A stretch of DNA of 64,000 bases from Acidimicrobiaceae bacterium (GTDB lineage Bacteria; Actinomycetota; Acidimicrobiia; Acidimicrobiales; Acidimicrobiaceae), in assembly GCA_013044385.1 (NCBI GenBank), contig JABEUN010000048.1:1-64000 (forward strand). The letters run 5' to 3'. Made by a program: the position numbers and the translations under genes. This document shows, piece by piece, positions 35,423 to 43,814 of the stretch; the stretch's first letter is position 1; each line of letters starts with the position of its first letter. The notes below the pieces were generated by a model, which had not been told where the DNA came from, made no database searches, and was given only the letters and a program-made list of their open reading frames with translations.

Positions 35423-35905
35423 CTAGCTCTCGACGAAGAGGACCTTGTTGAAGATCACGAACTTGCCAACCCACAGGACCCCAAAGGCCATCAAGGATGC
35501 GACATTAACGAACAACACATCCGAAAGATGGCTGAGCCCCATGCTCACTGAGAGGTGGTGGGCATACGATACCGCCAACAGCGAAAGACCCAATCCTAAA
35601 AAGGCAAGGCCCCAAAATGGGAGCACCTCTTTGAGGAAGTGAGACCTCCCTGTCTTTCCCCAAGCCCACGCCCTATTCATGTAGTAAGACGGTACGGCGG
35701 CGATTCCGGTCGCCATGATATTGGAAGTGGTAACAGACCATCTTCTTAGTATTCCATAGAATAGAATAAGTAGTCCCTGCGTTATAATGATTGAAACGGC
35801 AGAGGCGGCCGCGTACTTAAGCGTCTTTGGATGAAGAGTCAGCCTAACAAGGCGCCTGTACAACGACCCTGATTCAGATTTGAATTCGGGGCGGTCGTCA
35901 CTCAT
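35423..35905 (-). CDS. GtrA-like membrane protein
   Basis: Small polytopic protein of the GtrA family, whose members help flip lipid-linked sugars for cell-wall polymers. From ATG 35905 it has 160 residues and four helices: TLKYAAASAVSIIITQGLLILFYG, IMATGIAAVPSYYMNRAWAWG (the NRxWxxG turn is the family mark), LPFWGLAFLGLGLSLLAVSYA and VNVASLMAFGVLWVGKFVIFN. A TTG start at 35926 is possible but less likely. The close upstream link to cobT is probably transcriptional only. Confidence 0.88.
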   Translation of the reverse strand: MSDDRPEFKSESGSLYRRLVRLTLHPKTLKYAAASAVSIIITQGLLILFYGILRRWSVTTSNIMATGIAAVPSYYMNRAWAWGKTGRSHFLKEVLPFWGLAFLGLGLSLLAVSYAHHLSVSMGLSHLSDVLFVNVASLMAFGVLWVGKFVIFNKVLFVES

Positions 35906-35996
35906 GGTAAATTGCACGACTCCCAAGCATAGTTGGCCGCGACCTAGTTACAGATTTAGGGGACCAACTGAACCAACAAGCAGTAAAGATGGAAGC

Positions 35997-36890
35997 GTGA
36001 GCGACGCACTTGAGAACCTGATCGAACTACTGGACCTAGAGCCGATCGAGGTGAATATCTTTAGGGGGCGTTCACCGGAGGAACACCGGCAGAGGGTCTT
36101 CGGAGGGCAGGTGGCCGGACAGGCTCTGGTGGCCGCTGGCAGAACCGTTGAGAAGGGAAGAGTCCACTCGCTACACGCATACTTCCTGAGACCGGGTGAC
36201 CCTACTGTACCGATATTGTACGAAGTTGATCGAATCAGGGACGGCAGAAGCTTCACAACCAGGCGAGTGGTGGCGATCCAGCACGGGCACGCAATTTTCA
36301 ATCTATCGGCGTCTTTCCACATCGACGAAGATGGCGTATCGCATCAAACAAAAATGCCAGAAGCCCCAGATCCCGAGGTGACGCCTACATTCAAGGAGAG
36401 GATGGCTCCATGGGCGGCACGTATGGGGGACTGGTACGAAAGACCTAGGCCGATCGACATGCGGTATGTGGACCCACCGATCATGGAGAAGATCGACGGA
36501 CCGAGGGAACCGCGAAGTCGAGTTTGGATGAGAGCTGATGGGGTGCTTCCAGAGGATCCTCTGCTCCATGCCTGCATCGTCGCATACGCATCGGATATGA
36601 CCTTGCTCGACTCCACTATGCTTCCGCACCGTCTCAGCTGGGATGAGCCTGGGTTGATGGTCGCAAGCATGGACCATGCCATGTGGTTCCATCGGCCCTT
36701 TAGGGCCGATGAATGGTTCCTTTACTCACAGGAGTCTCCAAGTGCCTATGGAGCACTTGCCTTGGCACGGGGACAGATATACACAAAAGATGGCAGGCTG
36801 TCCGTTTCGGTGGTGCAAGAGGGGCTGGTGAGGGTCACCGACAAGGAGCGTCTTGCGGTCTTAAAGAGTTACGGTGATCAACAGGTTTGA
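35997..36890 (+). CDS. tesB: acyl-CoA thioesterase II (TesB family)
   Basis: Hydrolyses acyl-CoA to free acid and CoA. From GTG 35997 the 297 residues match the usual 285-290-residue double hotdog. Motifs are GRSPEEHRQRVFGGQVAGQALVAA in the first domain, LHAYFLRPGDPTVPI, and in the second HACIVAYASDMTLLD with the catalytic Asp, then DHAMWFHRPFRADEW. A longer frame from 35880 would run through non-family sequence. Monocistronic and convergent with gltA. Confidence 0.93.
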   Translation: MSDALENLIELLDLEPIEVNIFRGRSPEEHRQRVFGGQVAGQALVAAGRTVEKGRVHSLHAYFLRPGDPTVPILYEVDRIRDGRSFTTRRVVAIQHGHAIFNLSASFHIDEDGVSHQTKMPEAPDPEVTPTFKERMAPWAARMGDWYERPRPIDMRYVDPPIMEKIDGPREPRSRVWMRADGVLPEDPLLHACIVAYASDMTLLDSTMLPHRLSWDEPGLMVASMDHAMWFHRPFRADEWFLYSQESPSAYGALALARGQIYTKDGRLSVSVVQEGLVRVTDKERLAVLKSYGDQQV

Positions 36891-36897
36891 GTGAAAT

Positions 36898-36953
36898 CCA
36901 ACCCGCCTGCTCCGCACCGTCGCCCTAGGGGCGGATCGTCACAGACGGGTTGG
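36898..36953. terminator. hairpin between convergent tesB and gltA
   Basis: CCAACCCG (36898-36905) pairs with CGGGTTGG (36946-36953), and an inner CGCCC/GGGCG pair lies in the loop. It sits between the stops of convergent genes and could end transcription both ways; no long T-run follows. Confidence 0.55.
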
Positions 36954-36968
36954 GAAAGTTCTGAGCTA

Positions 36969-38240
36969 CTACTTGCGCATATCCATTGGAACGTACTTCC
37001 GTTCAGGTAGCCCAATGTAGCTCTGTCGTGGTCTGACAATCTTCGCGTCCTGATCGAGCATCTCGTTCCAGTGGGCCAGCCAGCCGGCTGTCCTTGGAAT
37101 TGCGAAAAGAACTGGGAACATGTCTACCGGGAAACCCATTGCTTGGTAGATCAGGCCTGAGTAGAAGTCCACATTCGGATATAGCTTCCGCGATACGAAG
37201 TAGTCGTCCTTGAGGGCAACCTCTTCCAGCATGAGGGCGATGTCCAGCAATGGATTCTTTCCGGTGACTTCGAATACGTCGTATGCCACCTTCTTGATGA
37301 TCTTCGCCCTCGGGTCATAGTTCTTGTAGACGCGATGGCCAAAACCTTGGAGCCTTCCATTACCGGCCTTGACTCCTTCGATGAAGGCCGGGACTTGATC
37401 CATGGAACCGATCTCGGTGAGCATCTTCACAACCGCCTCGTTGGCACCACCGTGGCGAGGACCGTAAAGTGCGGCACACGCCGCTGCTGTTGAGGAGTAA
37501 GGGTCCGCATGAGCAGATCCGGTAACCCTCATTGCTGTTGTCGAGCAGTTCTGCTCATGGTCGGCATGCAAGATGAACAGGATGTCCATCGCACGCACCA
37601 GAGTCGGATGGGGCTGGTAATGCGGCTCTGCTATCTTCCACATCATCGAGAGGAAGTTCGCCGGAAACGAGAGTTCGTTGTCAGGATATACAAATGGCAT
37701 GCCCACGCTGAAGCGATAGGCAGCGGCAGCGAGCGTCGGCATCTTTGCGATCAGGCGTACTTCCTGATTGTATCGCGCAGTCTCGCTAAAAATATCCTTC
37801 GCATCTAGGTAAAAAGTCGACAGGGCGGCCACAGCTGAGACGAGGATTCCCATCGGGTGGGCATCGTAGTGGAAACCTTCTAAAAAACGTTTCCGCACGT
37901 TTTCATGGATAAATGTGTGATGCGTAATCTCCTTGGACCATGCATTGAACTGCGAAGGCGTAGGAAGTTCACCGTTCAGAAGCAGATAGGCCACCTCAAG
38001 GTATGTCGACTCCTCAGCCAGCTGCTCGATCGGATAGCCACGGTAGCGAAGTATCCCCGCCTCTCCATCTAGGTACGATATCGAACTCTCGGTCATCGCG
38101 GTGGCAGTGAGCCCCGGATCAAAGAACCAGACTCCGGGAAGCAGCTTCTGCCAGTCGACTGATGAGACCACCCCATTCTGAATCGGGATCTCAATGGACT
38201 TGCCGGACCTATTGTCCGTCACGGTGATACTCTCCGTCAC
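36969..38240 (-). CDS. gltA: citrate synthase
   Basis: Condenses oxaloacetate and acetyl-CoA to citrate, the entry to the TCA cycle. The 423 residues match the long hexameric (type II-like) group. The N-terminal beta domain (IEIPIQNGVVSSVDWQKL) precedes the catalytic part: active-site histidines in LHADHEQNCSTTAMR and GFGHRVYKNYDPRA, the signature GPRHGGANEAV, and the catalytic Asp region near VDFYSGLIYQAMG. The start is GTG 38240 with GAGGAAGG upstream. Monocistronic. Confidence 0.97.
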   Translation of the reverse strand: MTESITVTDNRSGKSIEIPIQNGVVSSVDWQKLLPGVWFFDPGLTATAMTESSISYLDGEAGILRYRGYPIEQLAEESTYLEVAYLLLNGELPTPSQFNAWSKEITHHTFIHENVRKRFLEGFHYDAHPMGILVSAVAALSTFYLDAKDIFSETARYNQEVRLIAKMPTLAAAAYRFSVGMPFVYPDNELSFPANFLSMMWKIAEPHYQPHPTLVRAMDILFILHADHEQNCSTTAMRVTGSAHADPYSSTAAACAALYGPRHGGANEAVVKMLTEIGSMDQVPAFIEGVKAGNGRLQGFGHRVYKNYDPRAKIIKKVAYDVFEVTGKNPLLDIALMLEEVALKDDYFVSRKLYPNVDFYSGLIYQAMGFPVDMFPVLFAIPRTAGWLAHWNEMLDQDAKIVRPRQSYIGLPERKYVPMDMRK

Positions 38241-38458
38241 AATCTCGCCTTCCTCATAGTTTCGATAGAACTTCGATCGACAAGCGATCTTAAACCGATC
38301 AGATCCTTGTACAACTGGGGCCAGTCAACCAAATTGACTGTGTTAGGCAGTCATGCCTGACCTCTGTCATTCCATTCAATTCCTTTTGGACACGCAACTC
38401 TGCCGATCATCGGAAATAGCGACACTGTCAGCACCCATTTACGAAAAAACGAACATCC

Positions 38459-38773
38459 CTACTGCGGGTCCGAATTCCAGAAGCTGTGCTGGTAGGTCTC
38501 CTCAGAGACCGATATGTCGTACCACGAGTAGAACTCGTCACGACCCTTCCGTTGTGCCAAGAGGTGAGCCGGGTGCTCCGCCCAGGCCAAATGACTCTCA
38601 CGATCCCTGAATCGCACCAATGTGACTCTCTCTCCATCAGGGGAGATAAAAAACTTTTCTTCTAGAAAACCACTCATAGAGTGCGCAATGCGACTCATCT
38701 CGTTTGCCACCTCCCGGTATAAGTCTTCAACCCCGGGTCTAAGTCGACTCCTGAAAACAGTAACAATCGCCAC
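38459..38773 (-). CDS. antibiotic biosynthesis monooxygenase (ABM) domain protein
   Basis: The 104 residues form one ABM ferredoxin-like fold: VTVFRSRLRPGVEDLYREVANEM, then MSGFLEEKFFISPDGERVTLVRFRDRESHLAWAEHPAHLLAQRKGRDEFYSWYDI. The His-Pro after the Trp is the family hallmark. Such proteins range from small oxygenases without cofactor to haem-degrading and stress proteins, so no substrate can be named. The start is GTG 38773. The 218 nt between it and gltA hold no gene. Confidence 0.85.
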   Translation of the reverse strand: MAIVTVFRSRLRPGVEDLYREVANEMSRIAHSMSGFLEEKFFISPDGERVTLVRFRDRESHLAWAEHPAHLLAQRKGRDEFYSWYDISVSEETYQHSFWNSDPQ

Positions 38774-39271
38774 CAGCGAACTTTACCACTTCAGGAGAGC
38801 ACTCTGATTAGGCGGGACGTCTGCTGCGTACTCCAACCGAACCTTGCTAGATCTACTCAGATGCTGAAATGGCAAACGTTCCTACAACACCTAGCGGCAC
38901 CAAAGAACGAGCGGACCTCGAGTTCCGGAACTTGCTAGCCAGTTCGGGGAGCAATTCAAATGGCGACCACCCAAACCCATTCCTCATCAACGCCGGAACA
39001 ACGGTGTGAAAGGATAACTTCGAATCGACGATCGAGCGCTATTGCACCTCTTGAGAAGCACTCCCCGAAAAGTCCGAGGAAGTCAGTCGAGATCGCCACA
39101 GCATTTCAAACAACCTCAACATGGCCATCAGACGTAGGCAACTTGACAACTCAGACACCGGCAGCAACTATTACGTGCAAAAGCCGCATCGGCGAACGAA
39201 TCAGCCCGCTCTAGCGCCCCTACCTAGGATGAACCAGCTGCGTTCATAATGGAATATCTGTAAACATTTGT
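38774..39271. other. gap of about 500 nt, possibly a decayed gene
   Basis: No intact gene. On the minus strand, one frame between 39212 and 38950 reads as plausible protein interrupted by at least three stops (for example FLGLFGECFSRGAIALDRRFEV between stops), which could be a decayed gene. The evidence is weak and no family is recognised. Confidence 0.25.
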
Positions 39272-39862
39272 CTATCGTTTTTTGGTAGAAGTGAATTCGT
39301 GGCGCTGCCAATCCGAGCGACTCATCGCCCAGATGAGTCCGCGACCGGTATGTCCCGTTGCCCATATCGGCTTATCAAATTCTCCAACGTTGGTGAAGCC
39401 CAACTTTTCAGGAATACGAGCACTCGCAATATTCGCGATATCCATTCCAATCTCAACTGATGAGATTGATGGCAGGAAACGGAATGCTGTGTCCGTCAAT
39501 ATACGCGCAGTCAGTGTTGCCAAATTTCGGCCAGTGCATGAAGTGCGGATCCAATAGCCAACTTTGGCCGAACTTCTATCGCCCGATGCCGCCACATCAA
39601 TGCTGCAACCACCAACGAGACTGTTAGTTGCGCGCTCAAAAAAGAAATAACGCCACTGAACATCGATCCGAAAGTTCTCTGAACCGCTCCGGACGAAAGC
39701 CCTGTAAGAATCCTCATCGAGTGGCGCCTGCGCCCACCAGAGCCACATTTGAATGTCCGGCAGGCTCTCCATTACTGCGTCGAGCGCATCATCGAAGTAG
39801 TCCAGTGAAAATGCTCTGAGCTCCAATTTGTCGGCAATCAGTCTCTGGGGAAGCAGCGTCAC
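39272..39862 (-). CDS. GNAT family N-acetyltransferase (RimJ/RimL-like)
   Basis: Acetyl-CoA-dependent N-acetyltransferase. The 196 residues follow the RimJ/RimL pattern: LELRAFSLDYFDDALDAVMES, FFERATNSLVGGCSIDV, KVGYWIRTSCTGRNLATLTARILTDTAFRFL (acetyl-CoA binding, though the usual RGxG is less clear) and VEIGMDIANIASARIPEKLGFTNVGEF. The start is GTG 39862. The substrate is unknown. A second, unrelated GNAT lies 29 nt upstream on the same strand. Confidence 0.9.
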   Translation of the reverse strand: MTLLPQRLIADKLELRAFSLDYFDDALDAVMESLPDIQMWLWWAQAPLDEDSYRAFVRSGSENFRIDVQWRYFFFERATNSLVGGCSIDVAASGDRSSAKVGYWIRTSCTGRNLATLTARILTDTAFRFLPSISSVEIGMDIANIASARIPEKLGFTNVGEFDKPIWATGHTGRGLIWAMSRSDWQRHEFTSTKKR

Positions 39863-39891
39863 TCAACCAGTCTTTCACCGCCGCTGTCTGT

Positions 39892-40338
39892 CTACTTAAT
39901 CGTGAACCTGTAGATATTCGTCTTGCGCAGCTCGAACCCGCACCGGAGATACAGTCTGTTGGCAGCCTCCCGGTCCGGCCTCGAAGTGAGATCGACGGTC
40001 TTGGCACCGCGGTACTCGGCCCGTTCTAGCCCAGACCGGACGAGACTTTCTCCTACGCCTTTTCCACGACACGAGGAGTCAACGACCACATCCTCGATAA
40101 AGCTCCTGAGGCCGGTTAGCAGCCTATCTGTGACGAGCGTGAGTGTACCCACGATCTTTCCGTCCAGTCGAGCTGTAAAAAGATCCACTCCATTTTGAAG
40201 CATGATCATGGACAAAGCATTTTCATCAATCTCAGTGGATGACTTCGACAATTGGGGTAAGAGCAGCGAGATCGCCTCTGCGAGCGCAGAAGTCGATTCG
40301 CTCTCAAGCACCACGGAAACCCCACTAGTGTCCGACAC
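39892..40338 (-). CDS. GNAT family N-acetyltransferase
   Basis: A 148-residue GNAT of the small, single-domain type: LFTARLDGKIVGTLTLV, FIEDVVVDSSCRGKGVGESLVRSGLERAEYRGAKTVDLTS (the CRGKGVG acetyl-CoA loop is canonical) and NRLYLRCGFELRKTNIYRF. The protein ends with that last strand, so it is complete. The start is GTG 40338. Close to the other GNAT gene and probably in the same transcript, but the two are not similar enough to be recent copies. Confidence 0.92.
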   Translation of the reverse strand: MSDTSGVSVVLESESTSALAEAISLLLPQLSKSSTEIDENALSMIMLQNGVDLFTARLDGKIVGTLTLVTDRLLTGLRSFIEDVVVDSSCRGKGVGESLVRSGLERAEYRGAKTVDLTSRPDREAANRLYLRCGFELRKTNIYRFTIK

Positions 40339-40720
40339 GGCGCCTCCCCCTGGGTCCTCCGGACCCCATCAAGTGGACTCTGAGGTTCCAACCTTAGGTT
40401 CCAGAAGGCACCATGCTTGGCGGTTCTACAGAAATAGATCACAACAATCTGTTCACTTAAATCTTGCTTCTTACCTTCTAATGTCTTCATTCAATTGTTC
40501 CCCATTGCGCCATGAATCTAAATCGAGTCGCACCGGACTTTCTTGACCAGTTTCGAGGCACCACGAGCACATTTGCAACCTGAACGAAATGCTCTCCAAT
40601 GCACCGCCTGAGGCTACCAAACTGAGCAGTACCCTTCTGATCGGCCGGACCAATCCAGAAATACTCAAAGGGACGGTGCTAAGACAGGTAGCTTCGCTTT
40701 TGGGCTAGCGTGTAGTACGA
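40339..40720. other. gap upstream of the PAC2 gene
   Basis: No gene seen in 382 nt between divergent genes. It should contain promoters for the GNAT pair and for PAC2, but I cannot point to a clear -35/-10 pair. Confidence 0.35.
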
Positions 40721-41596
40721 ATGGCTGATATCAGATGGCAGAGACGTATAGCTCAGGATCTTGAGGAGCCGGTACTTTTGCTGGCATTCCAAGGTTGGAG
40801 CGACGCCGCCGAATCTGCTTCGATGGCGCTTGACTATCTCCGCAAAAGACTCGGCGCCAAGCTGGTTGCCACGATATCAGCAGATGAGTACTTTGACTTC
40901 ACCGTGGTGAGGCCACAGATCACACTGGATCACCGAGGAGCGCGACAGCTGAGCTGGCCAGACATACGTCTATATGTAGCACAGACTCCGCCCGGCTCGA
41001 TGGATTTCGTGTTTCTCAAAGGATTCGAACCGCAGCTCCGCTGGAGACGATTCGCTAATACCGTGCTCGAGGCATCTAGATCGCTCGGCGTTGAGAGGGT
41101 TATCTCCATGGGTGCGCTTCTATCGGACGTGGCCCACTCGAGACCGATCAAGGTGATCGGCTCCTCTTCTGACCCCATGGTAACGGTGAAGACCGGTCTA
41201 ACTCCATCCAAGTACGAAGGCCCTACCGGAATAGTCGGAGTCCTTCAGGCGATGTCACAACAGCAGGGCATGGTCTCCACCTCATTGTGGGCGAACATTC
41301 CGCACTACGTGGCTCAGACGCCATCACCGAAAGGTGCACTGGCAATCATAAGGAAGATCCAACTTCTGCTCGATCTTGAGATGGATCTGAGCGACCTTGA
41401 GCTGGACACCCAGGAGTACCAGAAGCAGGTGGACGCAATTATCGCTGCAGACGATGATGCCAGGGCTTACATTGCTGACCTCGAGTCAAGGATCGACGAG
41501 GAGGAGGACCCGGAGGTGATGACCATCGCGTCTGCCGATGAACTCGCCTCGGCCGCCGAGAAGTTCCTTCGGGAGCTGAGCGGCGAAGACGAATAG
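40721..41596 (+). CDS. PAC2 family protein
   Basis: Homologue of proteasome-assembly chaperone 2, widespread in proteasome-bearing Actinobacteria, of uncertain bacterial role. The 291 residues show the PAC2 pattern: PVLLLAFQGWSDAAESASMALDYL, DEYFDFTVVRPQITLD, FVFLKGFEPQLRWRRF, VISMGALLSDVAHSRPIKVIGSS and YEGPTGIVGVLQAMSQQQG. The tail from about 230 is acidic and helical. It starts at ATG 40721 and is convergent with the NUDIX gene. No proteasome subunit gene is in this window. Confidence 0.93.
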   Translation: MADIRWQRRIAQDLEEPVLLLAFQGWSDAAESASMALDYLRKRLGAKLVATISADEYFDFTVVRPQITLDHRGARQLSWPDIRLYVAQTPPGSMDFVFLKGFEPQLRWRRFANTVLEASRSLGVERVISMGALLSDVAHSRPIKVIGSSSDPMVTVKTGLTPSKYEGPTGIVGVLQAMSQQQGMVSTSLWANIPHYVAQTPSPKGALAIIRKIQLLLDLEMDLSDLELDTQEYQKQVDAIIAADDDARAYIADLESRIDEEEDPEVMTIASADELASAAEKFLRELSGEDE

Positions 41597-41613
41597 GTAG
41601 CCTAGCTCCGCAA

Positions 41614-42294
41614 CTACCTGAGGTTTCTGGGGAGATCAAAGTAGGCAGGAATGTCCTCGCCATCTAATGCGCGGTAGATTTCCGGCACCCAACGTTCCAG
41701 ATTTGGCATTGGCGAAGGAAGATTATGCCTATCAAACCAGCCGACATCGCTGACTTCGAGGGGATGAGCCTTCAATGCACCCCCTGTAGCTTCACAAAGG
41801 AACACCATCGAATACATCGGGATAGCCGTGAATCCCCTCCGCATGCCATCAAGCACACCGAGTAACTTCAGCGGCACAGCTTCTATACCGGTCTCCTCGA
41901 GGACCTCCTTCACGACCACCTCGGCGGGACTGTAGCCTACGTCTGCCCACCCTGTCGGATATAGCCAAACTCCAGAGTCTGCCCGCTGGACAAGCAGAAT
42001 CTGACCCTTCTCGTTTCGCACAACTGCAGCTACTGCGCTTTTTGGGGTCACATAGCCGGGGACACCGCTTCCGACCCGCGACATCCAGATCTCGACGAGC
42101 TCGTCCACGGTCTCAGTTCCAGGGGAGTAACCCTCCCCACTCGCCGACGAGGAGAGGCGCATTTCGGATGCAACCTTCAATATCTCCTCGAACCGCTCCT
42201 TTTCGTAAAGGCTCTCCGTGAAGCCGAGACCCGTCCGGGCTATTGCCGAAAGCCGCTCTGCCCAACTTATGAGGTCCACTTCGTTTGCGGTCAT
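41614..42294 (-). CDS. NUDIX hydrolase (ADP-ribose pyrophosphatase-like)
   Basis: Hydrolyses a nucleoside diphosphate linked to another group. The 226 residues have an N-terminal helical domain of about 75 residues (ERLSAIARTGLGFTESLYEKERFEEILKVASEM), known from a subgroup of bacterial NUDIX enzymes, then the NUDIX domain. The NUDIX box reads GYSPAEVVVKEVLEETGI, with Lys in place of the usual Arg before the first Glu of REUxEE but the metal-binding Glu residues kept. The gene is monocistronic. Confidence 0.9.
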   Translation of the reverse strand: MTANEVDLISWAERLSAIARTGLGFTESLYEKERFEEILKVASEMRLSSSASGEGYSPGTETVDELVEIWMSRVGSGVPGYVTPKSAVAAVVRNEKGQILLVQRADSGVWLYPTGWADVGYSPAEVVVKEVLEETGIEAVPLKLLGVLDGMRRGFTAIPMYSMVFLCEATGGALKAHPLEVSDVGWFDRHNLPSPMPNLERWVPEIYRALDGEDIPAYFDLPRNLR

Positions 42295-42441
42295 TGCTAA
42301 AAGCTACCTTCAGTCGGGTCGATCAGCACCTGAATTCCCACACCCACGTTATCGAAAAGCCAAAGATGTGGGACGTATTTACGATCACAATCGTTGTCAA
42401 GCACCTGACTTCGTACCCGAAAACCGACTAGCCTTTAAGCC

Positions 42442-42645
42442 GTGAGCGTCAAGGAGAACTGTAAACACTTTCTGCTTCAGACGGTCTCAGTAGCTGACAA
42501 GCTCGAGAGGTGCCGGCTGGGCGTCAACCAAGAGATCCCATTCGCATGTGCTGAAGATTGCATATTCTTCGAACAGCGAACGTCCATTTCTAAAGTTGGC
42601 TGGCAGGTCCCGAATCCGAAATCCAAGAGAAAGCCCAACCCGTAG
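42442..42645 (+). CDS. small conserved Cys-motif protein
   Basis: The 67-residue product has four cysteines in a regular pattern: C7 (KENCKHF), C24 (LERCRLG), C36 and C40 (PFACAEDC), followed by IFFEQRTSISKVGW and a basic Pro-rich tail. The pattern looks like a small zinc-binding or redox motif and resembles unnamed actinobacterial proteins I have seen, but I cannot name a family. The start is GTG 42442. It ends 2 nt before the convergent NIL-domain gene. Confidence 0.55.
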   Translation: MSVKENCKHFLLQTVSVADKLERCRLGVNQEIPFACAEDCIFFEQRTSISKVGWQVPNPKSKRKPNP

Positions 42646-42647
42646 GC

Positions 42648-42890
42648 TCAGCTCTCGACGATATCGGACAGGCGATCTACCTCGACTCCTATCGATGCAA
42701 GCCATGTAAGTGCTGATTCGATCTTGTCTTGGTCGCCGACTAGCTCGCAGACAATCCATCCAGTACCGTCCTCCACAGAGGCACGCCTGATATTGGCCGA
42801 TACGTCAAAATCCTTGGCGAGTTCATAGATTACGGGCCGCTTGACGAGTTCGTCACGATAGACAAGTTTCACTCGATGCCCCAACATCAC
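42648..42890 (-). CDS. NIL-domain protein
   Basis: The 80 residues make up a single NIL domain (KLVYRDELVKRPVIYELAKDFDVSANIRRASVEDGTGWIVCELVGD), a ferredoxin-like fold best known as the regulatory end of methionine ABC-transporter ATPases (MetN) and found next to sulfur-metabolism and ferredoxin genes. Here it is free-standing. It overlaps larE by 4 nt (ATGA, 42887-42890) and is translated after it, which suggests a joint role in sulfur transfer or sensing. No transporter genes are nearby. Confidence 0.85.
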   Translation of the reverse strand: MMLGHRVKLVYRDELVKRPVIYELAKDFDVSANIRRASVEDGTGWIVCELVGDQDKIESALTWLASIGVEVDRLSDIVES

Positions 42891-43756
42891 ACCCCCTCTT
42901 CCTCAGAGGCGACAAGCACCTCATTGAGACTTCCAGATCGAAAACCGAGCGGATCGATCCGGTAACCCTCGTAGCCCGCCTCTGACACTATCCGCTCCAG
43001 GTCGCTACTCCTCAAGGCGAGGTCAGCAATCGCTCCCTTTTCAACCTCAATTGACGCCAGCTCTCCATAATGTCGAACCCGTACTACTGGAAATCCAAGC
43101 TCCCGTATCGACCGTTCGGCCGATGCAACCTTGGAGACAGCGCCAATGGTGACTCGGGTCCCATACGGGAGCCTGGAGGAAAGACAGGGGGCTGCTGGCT
43201 TGTCCCAGACTTTTAGTCCAATTAGTCGGGCCAATTCCCGCACATCAACTTTGGAAAACCCGGCCCCAACCAGAGGAAACATCGCGCCCCGCTCTGCAGC
43301 TGCCTTTTGGCCCGGTCTATATTCACCCAGATCGTCCGTGTTGACACCAAGAACTACTGTCGCGCCCTCCGCACGTGCGATCGGCTCAAGCTGGTCCATC
43401 AGAGAAGACTTGCAGTAGTAGCACCTAAGTGCGTCATTTCTCAGATATCGCTCGTCATTGAACTCATCTGTGTTCACTTCGGTGTGCCGGAGACCCCAGA
43501 ATCGTGCCATTTTCGCCGCCTCAGTGCGCTCTAGGGGGTCCAGAGACCCCGAGACCGCAGTTGCCGAAAGGACCCTATCAAAGCCCAAAGTCCGGGTGGC
43601 AAACACGGCTAGCAACGCCGAATCGACGCCACCGCTGTAGGCTACGACGACGTTTGAAATTCCGTTGAGGATGGATGCGAGTGCCGTCGCCTTGGTCTCA
43701 AGTTCACCTGTAAGACGAGCCAGATTCAGCGGCGAAGCGTTAGCTCTGGTCTGCAT
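42887..43756 (-). CDS. larE: ATP-dependent sulfur transferase, LarE family
   Basis: LarE uses AMP activation and sulfur transfer to build the nickel-pincer cofactor of lactate racemase. From ATG 43756 (AGGAG 7 nt upstream) it has 289 residues. The PP-loop is AYSGGVDSALL (about residues 39-49). Three cysteines stand out: CYYC in NDALRCYYCKSSL and the Cys of APCLSSRLPYGTRV, the position of the sulfur-donating Cys in LarE. Members with all three are reported to carry an iron-sulfur cluster rather than sacrificing a cysteine; that class is inferred here. LarB, LarC and LarA are not in the window, so the sulfur acceptor may differ. Confidence 0.9.
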   Translation of the reverse strand: MQTRANASPLNLARLTGELETKATALASILNGISNVVVAYSGGVDSALLAVFATRTLGFDRVLSATAVSGSLDPLERTEAAKMARFWGLRHTEVNTDEFNDERYLRNDALRCYYCKSSLMDQLEPIARAEGATVVLGVNTDDLGEYRPGQKAAAERGAMFPLVGAGFSKVDVRELARLIGLKVWDKPAAPCLSSRLPYGTRVTIGAVSKVASAERSIRELGFPVVRVRHYGELASIEVEKGAIADLALRSSDLERIVSEAGYEGYRIDPLGFRSGSLNEVLVASEEEGV

Positions 43757-43814
43757 GATCAATCTCCTATTTGGACATCCCGAAGGCTGGAGGAATCGCC
43801 GCTGCCATTTATTG

